Of a DNA stretch of 64,000 bases, positions 17,189-24,932 are shown one piece after another. Source of the DNA: Pseudazoarcus pumilus (GTDB taxonomy: Bacteria; Pseudomonadota; Gammaproteobacteria; Burkholderiales; Rhodocyclaceae); NCBI RefSeq assembly GCF_002872475.1, contig NZ_CP025682.1, positions 2,232,001-2,296,000 of the forward strand. Direction: 5' to 3'. How positions within the stretch are numbered: position 1 is the first letter of the stretch; the number at the start of each line of letters is the position of its first letter. Below the pieces are notes generated by a model. The model did no database searches. It saw only the letters and a list, made by a program, of their open reading frames with translations, and was not told the origin of the DNA. The position numbers and the translations under genes are program-made.

Positions 17189-17806
17189 TCAGGAAGCGTA
17201 CTTCACCGTGCAGCCGTAGGCACGCGTGACCGGATTGGGCGCGGGTTCGCCGGCCTTGACCGCGTCGAGCGCCTCGACCACGTAGTTGGTGGCTTTCTCG
17301 ATGTCGGCGTCGCGCGCGGTGGCGATGGAATCGATTCCGCCCATGTACTGCAACACACCCTCGGCGTCGATCACGTACATGTGCGGCGTGACCTGCGCAC
17401 CGTAGGCACGTCCCACCTTGCCGTCCTCGTCGATCAGCGTGTTGGTCACCGCGGTGACGTCGCGCTCGGCGTTGAGCGCCTGCGCGCGCTCGCCGCTGAC
17501 GTGACCCTGCGAGCCGGGCTCGGACGAGATCACCTGAAACCACAGCGCACCCTGCTCGGCCGCCTTCGCCTGGGTGGCCTGCATGTTGCCGGTGCGGTAG
17601 TGCTTCATCACGAACGGGCAGTCATGGTTGGTCCATTCCAGCACCACGGTCTTGCCGCGCAGCGCGGACAACTCGACGGTGGTGCCATCGGCGGCCATCG
17701 CCTTGAAGTCGGGCGCGGGCTTGCCCACCTCGGGCGCGGCCAGTGTGGCAAGCGGGATGAACAGGCCGGCGGCGAGCGCGGCGGCGATCAGCGGGCGAAT
17801 CGTCAT
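17189..17806 (-). CDS. Exported thioredoxin/peroxiredoxin-like protein
   Basis: A 205-residue protein. Residues 1-23 are a signal peptide (PLIAAALAAGLFIPLATLAA), giving a periplasmic product. The AhpC/TSA-type thioredoxin fold begins with VGKPAPDFKAMAADG. Its active-site region is TNHDCPFVMKHY, with one Cys rather than CxxC, plus a second Cys near the C-terminus (YGCTVKY). AGGAG lies 7 bases before ATG 17806. It sits 35 bases downstream of the DsbD-type gene in the same direction, so it may be a partner redox protein reduced by it. Confidence 0.88.
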   Translation of the reverse strand: MTIRPLIAAALAAGLFIPLATLAAPEVGKPAPDFKAMAADGTTVELSALRGKTVVLEWTNHDCPFVMKHYRTGNMQATQAKAAEQGALWFQVISSEPGSQGHVSGERAQALNAERDVTAVTNTLIDEDGKVGRAYGAQVTPHMYVIDAEGVLQYMGGIDSIATARDADIEKATNYVVEALDAVKAGEPAPNPVTRAYGCTVKYAS

Positions 17807-17841
17807 CTTGGTTCTCCTGTGGGTGGTTGCATGTACACGGC

Positions 17842-19965
17842 TCATACGCCGATGGCGTCGAGCACGATGTCGGGGGTGAGGATCTGCGGCAGCACCACGG
17901 CCTCCGAGCCGGCGCCGGGCGGGTAGTACAGGTACAGCGGCACGCCGCTGCGCCCGAAGCGTTCCAGCACGGCCGTGATGGCGGCGTCCTGGTTGGTCCA
18001 GTCGCCCTTCAGATAGGCGATGTCGCGCTCGGCGAAGGCTGCCGCCACGTCCGCGCGTTCGAGCGCCACCTGCTCGTTGACGATGCAGGTGATGCACCAC
18101 GCGGCGGTCATGTTGACGAATACCGCGCGCCCTTCGGCACGCAATGCGTCGAAGCGTTCGGGTGCATAGGGCTCATGCGCGAGCAGTGCGCCGGCACGCG
18201 CGGCGGCCTGCGTCTCGCGCGGCTGGGTGGCCAGCCCCGAGCCGACCGCCAGCGTCGCGACGACCAGCATCGCCGCTGTCGCTTGCGCGCCACGGCGCAA
18301 TCGCGCGGCCGAGGCCCAGGTGGCGTCGTACAGCCATGCCGCCAGCGCGATCGCGAGCATGCCGCCGGCGGCCACCAGCACGCCATCGGCGCCGGCCTGC
18401 AGGGCCAGCACCCACACCAGCCACACCGCCGCGCCATACATCGGGAAGGCCAGGAATTGCTTGAAGCGCTCCATCCACGCGCCCGGCCTGGGCAGTCGCG
18501 CGACCAGCGCCGGCCGCCACGCCAGCACCACGAAGGGCAGCGGCAGCCCCAGCCCCAGCGCGAGGAAGATCGCCACCAGCGAGGCCGGCGGCTGCGTCAT
18601 CGCGAAACCGATGGCCGCGCCCATGAAGGGTGCGGTGCAAGGCGTGGCGACCACCGCCGCCAGCACGCCGGTGAAGAAGCTGCCCGAATGCCCGCCACGC
18701 GCGGTCAGCGACTGGCCGATGCCGGCCAACCGGCCGCCGCCGAGGGTGAACACGCCGGACAGGTTCAGCCCCACCGCGAACAGCAGCCAGGCGACCATCA
18801 CCACGAACACCGGCGACTGGAACTGGAAGCCCCAGCCCAGCCGCGCCCCGCCCTGCTGCAGCGCCAGCACCACCGCCGCGAGCAGCGCGAAACTCGCCAG
18901 CACGCCGGCCAGATAGGCCAGGCCATGGCCGCGCACGCCGGCCGCATCGCCGCCACTGCGCACCAGCGCCAGCACCTTCATCGCCAGCACCGGGAACACG
19001 CAGGGCATGAGATTGAGGATCAGGCCGCCGGCCAGCGCGAAGAGCAGTGCCATGCCCAGACCGATGGATGGTGCAGCGCCGCCATCGTCGCGCGCCACCG
19101 GCTCGCCCGGCGCGATCGCGTCGACGCGCGGCGCGGACACTTCGAAGGCGGTCGTGAGCAGGCCGTCGGCGGTGTCCTCGCGGATCACCAGCACGCCGGC
19201 GAGCGGCGCATCCGCAGGAGGCGCCTGTCCGCGCGGGGCGGCGAGCACGATGCCGTCGGCCGTGCGCGACAGGGCCTGCGGCGCGGACTGGTCGATGCGC
19301 CCCCAGTCGTAGGGATAGAACCAGATGTCGCGCGCGCCTTCGGGCAGTGCACCGGCGTCCACGGCCAGCCACAGACCGTCCTCGCCGACCGCGTGACGCG
19401 CGGCCCACGGCGAAGGCTGCGGCAGGCGGGCGCGCGCCGCGTCGATGGCCGGGTGGCCGTCGCCGCGCGTCGCCTGGGCCACCGGCAGGGTCAGTTCCAG
19501 TTCGACGTCCTCGGGGATGCAGATGTCGGCGCACACCAGCCAAGAAACCGCCGCACGCAGCGCGATCGTCATACCCGGCGCGGCATCGGCGGGGACGGTC
19601 AGCGGCGAGAGCAGCGTGACCTCTCCCTCGTAGCCGTAGTTGGTCACCGGCCCGAGCGAGTGGCGCTCCGGCGCCGGCCATTCGATGTCGCCGACCGCGG
19701 CACCCTCGGGCGTCTGCCAGTCGATGGTGGTGGCCAGCCCGGAATCGCCCGGATTGCGCCAGTAGGTGTGCCATCCGGGAATGATGGTCTTGGCCAGGCC
19801 GACCGTGACCGTATCACCCGGCGCGACGGCTTGCGCCGAGGCGACCAGACGTGCACTCACATGCGGCGTTGCGACCACCGCCCCCTGCTCCTGGGCCGAC
19901 ACGCCGAGCGACGCCAGCGTGAGAGCGCAGGCAGTCAGGCCAGAAAAGATGTGTCGAGGGGACAT
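17842..19965 (-). CDS. DsbD/ScsB-type protein-disulfide reductase
   Basis: A 707-residue membrane protein that carries electrons from cytoplasmic thioredoxin to the periplasm. Layout: signal peptide (residues 1-25), periplasmic beta-sandwich N-terminal domain (about 30-250, LVCADICIPEDVEL), a DsbD transmembrane core of about eight helices (about 290-540; NLMPCVFPVLAMK and TPCTAPFMG carry the core cysteines), and a C-terminal thioredoxin domain with AAWCITCIVNE near residue 622. The start MSPRHIFSGL fits a signal peptide. A tRNA terminator and the prophage attachment site lie just upstream. Confidence 0.92.
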   Translation of the reverse strand: MSPRHIFSGLTACALTLASLGVSAQEQGAVVATPHVSARLVASAQAVAPGDTVTVGLAKTIIPGWHTYWRNPGDSGLATTIDWQTPEGAAVGDIEWPAPERHSLGPVTNYGYEGEVTLLSPLTVPADAAPGMTIALRAAVSWLVCADICIPEDVELELTLPVAQATRGDGHPAIDAARARLPQPSPWAARHAVGEDGLWLAVDAGALPEGARDIWFYPYDWGRIDQSAPQALSRTADGIVLAAPRGQAPPADAPLAGVLVIREDTADGLLTTAFEVSAPRVDAIAPGEPVARDDGGAAPSIGLGMALLFALAGGLILNLMPCVFPVLAMKVLALVRSGGDAAGVRGHGLAYLAGVLASFALLAAVVLALQQGGARLGWGFQFQSPVFVVMVAWLLFAVGLNLSGVFTLGGGRLAGIGQSLTARGGHSGSFFTGVLAAVVATPCTAPFMGAAIGFAMTQPPASLVAIFLALGLGLPLPFVVLAWRPALVARLPRPGAWMERFKQFLAFPMYGAAVWLVWVLALQAGADGVLVAAGGMLAIALAAWLYDATWASAARLRRGAQATAAMLVVATLAVGSGLATQPRETQAAARAGALLAHEPYAPERFDALRAEGRAVFVNMTAAWCITCIVNEQVALERADVAAAFAERDIAYLKGDWTNQDAAITAVLERFGRSGVPLYLYYPPGAGSEAVVLPQILTPDIVLDAIGV

Positions 19966-20044
19966 GCGGGAATCTCTCCGGACAGGAACCGGGTTGCCGA
20001 ACGTGGAGTCCCGCGGCGCGCTGAGGTTCCGCACGAGCGGAACG

Positions 20045-20072
20045 AAAAAAGCCAGCCCGAAGGCTGGCTTTT
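20045..20072 (-). terminator. Original tRNA-Thr terminator, now separated from the tRNA
   Basis: Stem GCCAGCC (20051-20057) pairs with GGCTGGC (20062-20068) around a CGAA loop (UUCG read on the minus strand). Six A's precede it and four T's follow, so on the minus strand it ends in a T6 run. Before prophage insertion it lay directly after the tRNA-Thr 3' end. It now sits 42 kb away and only insulates dsbD from leftward prophage transcription. Confidence 0.85.
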
Positions 20073-20077
20073 CGTTT

Positions 20078-20122
20078 TGGTGCTGCTGGCCGGAATCGAA
20101 CTGGCGACCTACTGATTACGAA
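20078..20122. repeat. Prophage attachment site, left copy (attL core)
   Basis: Forty-five bases identical to 62176-62220. On the minus strand they read from the anticodon loop to CCA of tRNA-Thr. This left copy is the displaced host 3' half: the sequence to its right (GGATCG...) is phage DNA and does not rebuild the tRNA 5' half, so it is not a functional tRNA. Confidence 0.95.
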
Positions 20123-20164
20123 GGATCGTCCATTTTGCGCAGGATCAGACACATAGCCACGAAT

Positions 20165-20229
20165 CGGTCACAAACTGAGCGGCCCGCAATCCCAGTGTTT
20201 TAGCGGGTTGATTTTGGCGTTTGTGACCG
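20165..20229. other. Inverted pair of candidate integrase arm sites
   Basis: CGGTCACAAAC (20165-20175) and GTTTGTGACCG (20219-20229) are perfect 11-bp inverted copies in the otherwise empty 131 bases between attL and the first phage gene. The core GTTTGT(A/G)AC also occurs twice next to attR (62107 and 62119). Sharing at both ends, beside the cores, is what integrase arm-type binding sites look like. This is inferred from placement and sequence only. Confidence 0.5.
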
Positions 20230-20253
20230 GTTTCTGGCTCGCGCGGCTGCCGG

Positions 20254-20706
20254 CTAGACGTCGATCGCGTCGATCTCGGCCGGCGGCGTGCGCAATTCCT
20301 CGCGCTCGATGCCGTGCCGCGCGAGCCAGTGGCGCGGGTCTGTGCGCAACTCCCGATCCGAGCGCAACCACGGCAGCCAGCCGCCAACGCGAACGGCCGC
20401 GTACATCACCCACCGCTGCGACCAGCGCACGCCGACGGACTCCATCGCCGTCAGAAACAGACGATCAGCCGCCGACCGGCTGCGGTCCTGCACGACGTAG
20501 AGATAGTCGTGCAGCACGGCCGCGCGCCGGTGCCGGCCATTGACGGGGATCAGGCCCTGGAATAGCCGTGGAATGCTCGCCAGGTCCGTGCGGAAACCCT
20601 CCGGCACGACGATGCGTTCGTCATCGGTCTGCCAGACAAACGGCGCGTGCAGCACCCACTCGCCGCTGCGCTGGCCGTCGCGGATGATGAGCTCGCCGAG
20701 GAACAT
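20254..20706 (-). CDS. DUF1353 family phage protein
   Basis: A 150-residue protein. The family pattern is clear: VVPEGFRTDLASIPRLF, HRRAAVLHDYLY and DRLFLTAMESVGV, a compact fold that often sits at the end of phage lysis or tail operons. No function is established. It is the last gene of the leftward transcript. Its ATG overlaps the stop of the lipoprotein gene (ATGA). Confidence 0.9.
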   Translation of the reverse strand: MFLGELIIRDGQRSGEWVLHAPFVWQTDDERIVVPEGFRTDLASIPRLFQGLIPVNGRHRRAAVLHDYLYVVQDRSRSAADRLFLTAMESVGVRWSQRWVMYAAVRVGGWLPWLRSDRELRTDPRHWLARHGIEREELRTPPAEIDAIDV

Positions 20707-21206
20707 CAGATCGCCATCCGCGCGACCAGCGCCACCAGCGGCGCCAGATCGGCGACGATGCCGGCGAGGCTCATGCCGTCGGCGCCCTGCACCGATAGCC
20801 GCTGCACGGCCTCGTCGAGTCGCTGGGCGCGGCGGTCGATTTCGATGAGCCGCATGCGCTCGAGCGGGTCGGCGATCTGGCCGGCCTCGATCATGGCCAC
20901 GGCCTCGGCGCGTAGCTCGCGCCACGCCGGGCGGGCGATCTCGTACAGCGCCAACGCTTCGGCGATGGCGGGCAGGTCGCCGGTCTGCAGGCGGTCGTGC
21001 AGGAGCTCGACCACTGCCCACGCGCGCTGCACTTCGGCGCGGCGCGGCTCGGGCACGGTGTCAATGTGGCGCTCGTAGATCGCAGCGGCGTGCTGGTACT
21101 GGTCCTGCAGCGCGACCAGATGCGATGCGGCCAGAGTGGCGTCGCGGCTGGCCGGCGTGCATGCGCCGATCAGGATGGCGGCGATCAGGATGAGGATGGT
21201 GCGCAT
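20706..21206 (-). CDS. Prophage lipoprotein
   Basis: A 166-residue protein. The N-terminus MRTILILIAAILIGAC is a lipoprotein signal with lipobox LIGAC, Cys at 16. The mature part is helical and charged, without cysteines or known motifs. It is in the lysis region but upstream of no obvious inner-membrane spanin, so an o-spanin role cannot be claimed. A host-surface modification or exclusion role is equally possible. GAGCAAGACC precedes the ATG. Confidence 0.8.
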   Translation of the reverse strand: MRTILILIAAILIGACTPASRDATLAASHLVALQDQYQHAAAIYERHIDTVPEPRRAEVQRAWAVVELLHDRLQTGDLPAIAEALALYEIARPAWRELRAEAVAMIEAGQIADPLERMRLIEIDRRAQRLDEAVQRLSVQGADGMSLAGIVADLAPLVALVARMAI

Positions 21207-21291
21207 GGTCTTGCTCCTGTTGGTGGGCGACGCGGGTCGGGTTTGTCCCCCGAAACTTGATCGGAATCCGCCGTTGTCGCCCGTTGATCGG

Positions 21292-21936
21292 TCATGCCAT
21301 TGCGGTGAGGGCCTTCTCGGTGAGCGCCACGCGATCGGCCAGGCCGTGCGTGCCGCCGTTGATGAGCCGGGTGATGCGCTCGACGTCGACGCGGTCGGCG
21401 TGGGCGTTGAGTCCGCGCATGTGCCAGTACCAGCCTGCGGAGAGCGCGGCATACAGCGGGTATTCGAGCAGTTCGGGGTAGGTCTCCAGATCCACGCCGA
21501 GCGCGGCGCCGCAGGCGCGGTAGTTGCTGCGGCCGGTGATCTGGATGAGGCCGCGCCCGCGGTAGCGCCAGCCGTCGCCGGATTCGGGGGGCCCGTTGCC
21601 GAGCCGGTCGGCGTACACGACGTTGGCGATGCGCTCGGGCTGCCGGTGCAGATCGCGCGCGAACGCGTTGGGCTCGCCATCCGGGCCGCGGAACCGTCCG
21701 GGCCAGGTGGCGGCCATGCCGTGCGCGCTGTAGTTGAGGTTTTCGGTGAGGCGGTCGAAGCGCGCGGATTCGTGCGCGAGTTGGGCGACGAAGGCGGCGA
21801 TGCGCGCCGGGGTGTCGATGTCGTAACGCCGGCAGGCGATGCGCAGCGGCTCGACGAACTTGGCTGCGGTCGCCGGGCTGCACCCGGTGGCGCGTCGCAG
21901 GCGGTCGGCGGTGAGGAAATCAATTTGACGGGTCAT
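21292..21936 (-). CDS. Endolysin, glycoside hydrolase family 19 (chitinase-like lysozyme)
   Basis: A 214-residue peptidoglycan hydrolase that cuts the glycan strand to release progeny. The GH19 catalytic region is FVAQLAHESARFDRLTENLNY (the glutamate in HES near residue 54), followed by YRGRGLIQITGRSNY (about 118-132), the family's substrate loop. There is no signal peptide, so it needs the holin to cross the membrane. Its start lies 17 bases inside the holin gene. The start MTRQIDFLTADRLRRATG is supported by AGGATGCAG upstream. Confidence 0.92.
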   Translation of the reverse strand: MTRQIDFLTADRLRRATGCSPATAAKFVEPLRIACRRYDIDTPARIAAFVAQLAHESARFDRLTENLNYSAHGMAATWPGRFRGPDGEPNAFARDLHRQPERIANVVYADRLGNGPPESGDGWRYRGRGLIQITGRSNYRACGAALGVDLETYPELLEYPLYAALSAGWYWHMRGLNAHADRVDVERITRLINGGTHGLADRVALTEKALTAMA

Positions 21937-22315
21937 CGCGCTGCATCCTTTCTTCGCTCCGCCGCTCCTCGCCGCGCTTGCGCATGGTGAATTCGACGTC
22001 GACGCCGAAAACCCGGAAGGCATAGCGCGCGCCGAAGTTGTGGCAGGCCAGTACGAACGGCACGCCAATGCCGACCGCCATGGCCCAGCCCATCACGGAA
22101 AGCGTGTCGCCCGGGTGGCCAATGTGGTGGCCGAATGCGTAGCTCAGGCCGCCGCACACCACGCCGATGAAACCGTAGGCCGTCACTTGCCCGGCGAGAA
22201 TCTGGCCGCGCTTGAGGCCCAACGCAGACCCGGCAGCGCAGCCACCCACGGCACCGGACACCGACGCCAGGAAGAACAGGAAAATCGTCCAGAGGTCGGG
22301 GTTTTTGTCGGGCAT
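21920..22315 (-). CDS. Putative holin
   Basis: A 131-residue membrane protein with three hydrophobic stretches (about 10-28, 40-60 and 68-90; LWTIFLFFLASVSGAVGG, AYGFIGVVCGGLSYAFG, MGWAMAVGIGVPFVLAC). A highly charged C-terminal tail (RKRGEERRSEERMQRDD) follows. Size, topology and position next to the endolysin fit a holin. ATG 22315 (MPDKNPD) has GAGG nine bases upstream and is preferred over ATG 22330. No named holin family is recognised by eye. Confidence 0.75.
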   Translation of the reverse strand: MPDKNPDLWTIFLFFLASVSGAVGGCAAGSALGLKRGQILAGQVTAYGFIGVVCGGLSYAFGHHIGHPGDTLSVMGWAMAVGIGVPFVLACHNFGARYAFRVFGVDVEFTMRKRGEERRSEERMQRDDPSN

Positions 22316-22326
22316 TACGTGCGTCC

Positions 22327-22407
22327 TCATTGCGGTCGGCGTTGTCGATAGCGCCGCCAGGCGCGCATCAGGGCGGCGGCGAGGAGCTTGAGCCCGATCG
22401 GGTGCAT
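22327..22407 (-). CDS. 26-residue phage ORF with strong ribosome site
   Basis: The peptide MHPIGLKLLAAALMRAWRRYRQRRPQ is an amphipathic or short hydrophobic stretch followed by an Arg-rich tail. AGGAGG lies seven bases before the ATG, directly after the stop of the preceding gene. Its stop lies just upstream of the holin gene start. The tight packing and ribosome site argue for translation. Function is unknown; a lysis-timing peptide is a guess. Confidence 0.45.
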   Translation of the reverse strand: MHPIGLKLLAAALMRAWRRYRQRRPQ

Positions 22408-22418
22408 GGCCGGGCCTC

Positions 22419-22643
22419 CTAGATCTCGATCACGGTGACGGTGGGCGCGGGCGCGGCGCCCTCGATGACGCCGCCCGGGCGGAACCACACGCGGTCGTTC
22501 ACGGTGGCGTCGCCGCGCGCGGTGTGGATGCCGCCGTCGTCCAGTTCGATGACGCACTCGGCGCCGTTGACGGCGGTGACGGTGCCGACCATCAGCGGGG
22601 GCGGCGCGAAAATGCGGCGCAGCGCGATCAGGGCGTTACTCAT
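22419..22643 (-). CDS. Small phage tail-region protein
   Basis: A 74-residue protein with a beta-rich core (VGTVTAVNGAECVIELDDGGIHTARGDATVNDRVWF) that reads like a small OB- or SH3-like barrel. It overlaps the end of the 555-residue tail protein by 8 bases, so it is translated with it. No family is recognised. Position suggests a structural or assembly role at the tail tip. Confidence 0.75.
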   Translation of the reverse strand: MSNALIALRRIFAPPPLMVGTVTAVNGAECVIELDDGGIHTARGDATVNDRVWFRPGGVIEGAAPAPTVTVIEI

Positions 22644-24303
22644 GGCATTCGATCTCCAGCGTCTGGCGCGCGCGCGGGCGCGCGAAGCTGGCGCGGGCGC
22701 TGCGCACGATGCCGCGCAGTGCCGTGGCGCCCTCTTGCCATTCGACGAGCGCGCCGATTGGGATGAGTCCGACGGCGTCGAGGATGGGTGTCTCTACGGT
22801 GATGAGTTGCTGCGCTCCGGTGTTGCCGAGGATGGCCTCGCCGCGCCCGCGCGCGGCATCGACGTGGGTGACGAGCGGGTCCACCACGGCTTCGGCGGCG
22901 CGGTCTGCCGCACTGCCGGTGCGCTTGACCTGGGCGAGGATGCCGCCCACTTCGCCGCCCTGGATCCACACCACGTTATGCGGCGGGCGGCGGATGTAGC
23001 GCGTGGCCATGCGCGTGGTGGCCTCGGCGGGCAGCACGTAGTCGGGCGTGGCGGCGGCGAATTCCCACGGCAGCGTCGGGTAGCGCGGCAGCACGTGCAG
23101 GGTCTTGATGATGGGGTCGGCGCGCACGTAGCCGCCGCCGGCTTCGGCGATGCGGCGCACGGCTTCCAGCGGCGTGCCGGTGTGTACCCAGGCGCCTGCG
23201 GGGATGAGCCAGTCCGGCGCGCTCCACGCCAGCGACCAGCCGATGGAGACCCCGTTGTCCGTCAGCGCAGCGGCAGCAACTTGCTGCGCGGTGAGCGCGC
23301 CGAAGGTGTTGTCGCGGCTCTCGCGCTCGTAGTTGGGGTCGGCGATGTTGGCGGCGATGCCACGGCCGCCGATGTTGATGCGGTCCTGCGCGAAGCGGCG
23401 ATCGCGGGCGATGTCCTCCACCAGCAGACGCCACGCCACGCCGTTGATCTGCGCTTCGAGCTCCACCAGCTCGCCCGGGGCGTTCGGCTCCAGGTCGTCG
23501 AGTTGCTTGGCGAAAAGCGAGGCGGACCACGCCCAGTGCACGTCGTCGGCATCGCCGCGCACCTCGAGCGTGAGCGCCTCGATGGCGAGCGAGTTGCTCA
23601 CCCGCATGAGGCTGGCGTTGTTGACCACGATGTAGCTCCTGAGCTTCGGGACGAGAATCGTCCCGTTTTCGTCGGTGGGCGGTTCGTTGGGCGGGGTGAC
23701 CACGCCCCAGCCGGGGTCGACGATGCGGCTGTAGCGCACCCACGGCAGCTCATGCACGGCATAGGCGCGCACGGCGCGGCCATGGCGGGCGGCAAGGCGC
23801 TGGTCCAGCGTGGCGCACACGCCCCAGGGCAGCGTGGCGGCGGTGTCGCGCGCCTGCGTAATGCCCCAGCCGGGGCGCTCGGCCCGCGCGGGTGTGCGGG
23901 TGTAGCGGCCCCACGGCAGGCGGCCGTCTCGGTCGGCGGTGCTGGCCACGCCCCAGGGGAAGATGCTGCGCGGGTCGGCTTTGCGGTCGAACGTGCCCCA
24001 GTTCGCGCGCACGGCACGGTCGGCCGTGTCGGCCACGCCCCAGGGCAGCACGGCGCGCACCGGCAGCGGGTCGGCAATGCGCCACGGCACGCTGCGTGGG
24101 ATGTCGCGCAGCGTGGTGTCGGCGCGCAGCGCCCGCACGCGGCTGATGGACGGCGTGGCCAGCACCCACGGCGCGACCACGCGCGCGCCGATGCGGCGCA
24201 GGCCGGTGAGGGTGTATTCCAGCCAGATGTCGTCGCCCTGCTCCGCCGCCGCCGGCTGCGGGCGGTAGTTCAGGCCGATGCTGTTGCCGGGCTGGGCGCT
24301 CAT
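22636..24303 (-). CDS. Tail-tip/baseplate-region protein with Trp-Gly repeats
   Basis: A 555-residue protein. Residues about 55-190 hold a run of degenerate 14-15-residue repeats built on (L/F)PWG or WG followed by ADTADR- or TADRDGR-like segments. Six PW units and several WG half units can be counted. The C-terminal half is more ordinary (LRSYIVVNNASLMRVSNSLAIEALTLEVRGDADDVHWAWSA, etc.), resembling hub-like tail proteins. MSAQPGNSIGLNYRP is the start, overlapping the preceding gene's stop. The repeats suggest a binding or propeller-like surface; receptor contact is possible but unproven. Confidence 0.8.
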   Translation of the reverse strand: MSAQPGNSIGLNYRPQPAAAEQGDDIWLEYTLTGLRRIGARVVAPWVLATPSISRVRALRADTTLRDIPRSVPWRIADPLPVRAVLPWGVADTADRAVRANWGTFDRKADPRSIFPWGVASTADRDGRLPWGRYTRTPARAERPGWGITQARDTAATLPWGVCATLDQRLAARHGRAVRAYAVHELPWVRYSRIVDPGWGVVTPPNEPPTDENGTILVPKLRSYIVVNNASLMRVSNSLAIEALTLEVRGDADDVHWAWSASLFAKQLDDLEPNAPGELVELEAQINGVAWRLLVEDIARDRRFAQDRINIGGRGIAANIADPNYERESRDNTFGALTAQQVAAAALTDNGVSIGWSLAWSAPDWLIPAGAWVHTGTPLEAVRRIAEAGGGYVRADPIIKTLHVLPRYPTLPWEFAAATPDYVLPAEATTRMATRYIRRPPHNVVWIQGGEVGGILAQVKRTGSAADRAAEAVVDPLVTHVDAARGRGEAILGNTGAQQLITVETPILDAVGLIPIGALVEWQEGATALRGIVRSARASFARPRARQTLEIECHE

Positions 24304-24932
24304 GCGGCCACCTCGTCCATGGCCAGCACGGATTCCACGCGGTTGGCGCAGGGCGGCGCATAGTCGGTGGCGGCCTCGTCCAGATGCACGGACAGCACCG
24401 TGAACAGGCGCGCCTCGAAGCCCACCGGCAGGCGGAACAGGCCGGCGCTGGTGTCGCCCTGCGCGACCAGCTCGCCGGTGTCCAGCCGGTAGGCGCGCAC
24501 GCGGCGCTCCACCAGCACGCCCTGGTCGCGCACCGCGCCGCGCAGCTCGTAGCGCACCACGGTGGCCACCACCGCCGGCGCACCCAGCGGCGACGGCACG
24601 GCGGCCAGGGCCGTCTGCACCAGCTCGCCCAGCACCGCCGGGACTCCGAGCGGGCCGGGCACGCTGGTGCGCGCTTGAACCGGCACATCGGCCCGCGCAG
24701 CGGGCGCACCCAGCGGTGAGGGCACCGCCGCCACGCCCTCGACCAGGATGACGAGCACCTCGCCCACCACCGCCGGCGCGCCCAGCGGCGACGGGACGGA
24801 GACCAGCGCGGTGACCAGCGTCGGCGCCCAGGTCTCGTCGGCGGCGTCGTGCGGCAAGCGCAGTTCGGCGTCGACGCCCACCCATGATTCGTCGGCGGCG
24901 TCATGCGGCAGGCGCAGTTCCGGCGCGCTCAT
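24300..24932 (-). CDS. Repeat-containing tail-region protein
   Basis: A 210-residue protein. It starts with two copies of ELRLPHDAADE, then four copies of VPSPLGAPAV (variants AAR, VPGPLGVPAV) spaced about 21-24 residues apart. The C-terminal domain (VRAYRLDTGELVAQGDTSAGLFRLPVG) resembles carboxypeptidase-regulatory-like beta sandwiches, often found in surface proteins. The DNA repeats are correspondingly visible (for example near 24836 and 24890). It overlaps both neighbours by 4 bases. Probably a fibre or decoration protein; role inferred. Confidence 0.8.
   Translation of the reverse strand: MSAPELRLPHDAADESWVGVDAELRLPHDAADETWAPTLVTALVSVPSPLGAPAVVGEVLVILVEGVAAVPSPLGAPAARADVPVQARTSVPGPLGVPAVLGELVQTALAAVPSPLGAPAVVATVVRYELRGAVRDQGVLVERRVRAYRLDTGELVAQGDTSAGLFRLPVGFEARLFTVLSVHLDEAATDYAPPCANRVESVLAMDEVAA

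Noticed and set aside
17827-20115. 762-codon plus-strand frame
   Set aside because: Antisense to the DsbD-type gene, low-complexity; reads into the att site and has no motif.
20078-20122. Second tRNA-Thr gene at the left prophage end
   Set aside because: Only the 3' 45 bases are present; the bases beyond cannot form the D arm or acceptor 5' strand.
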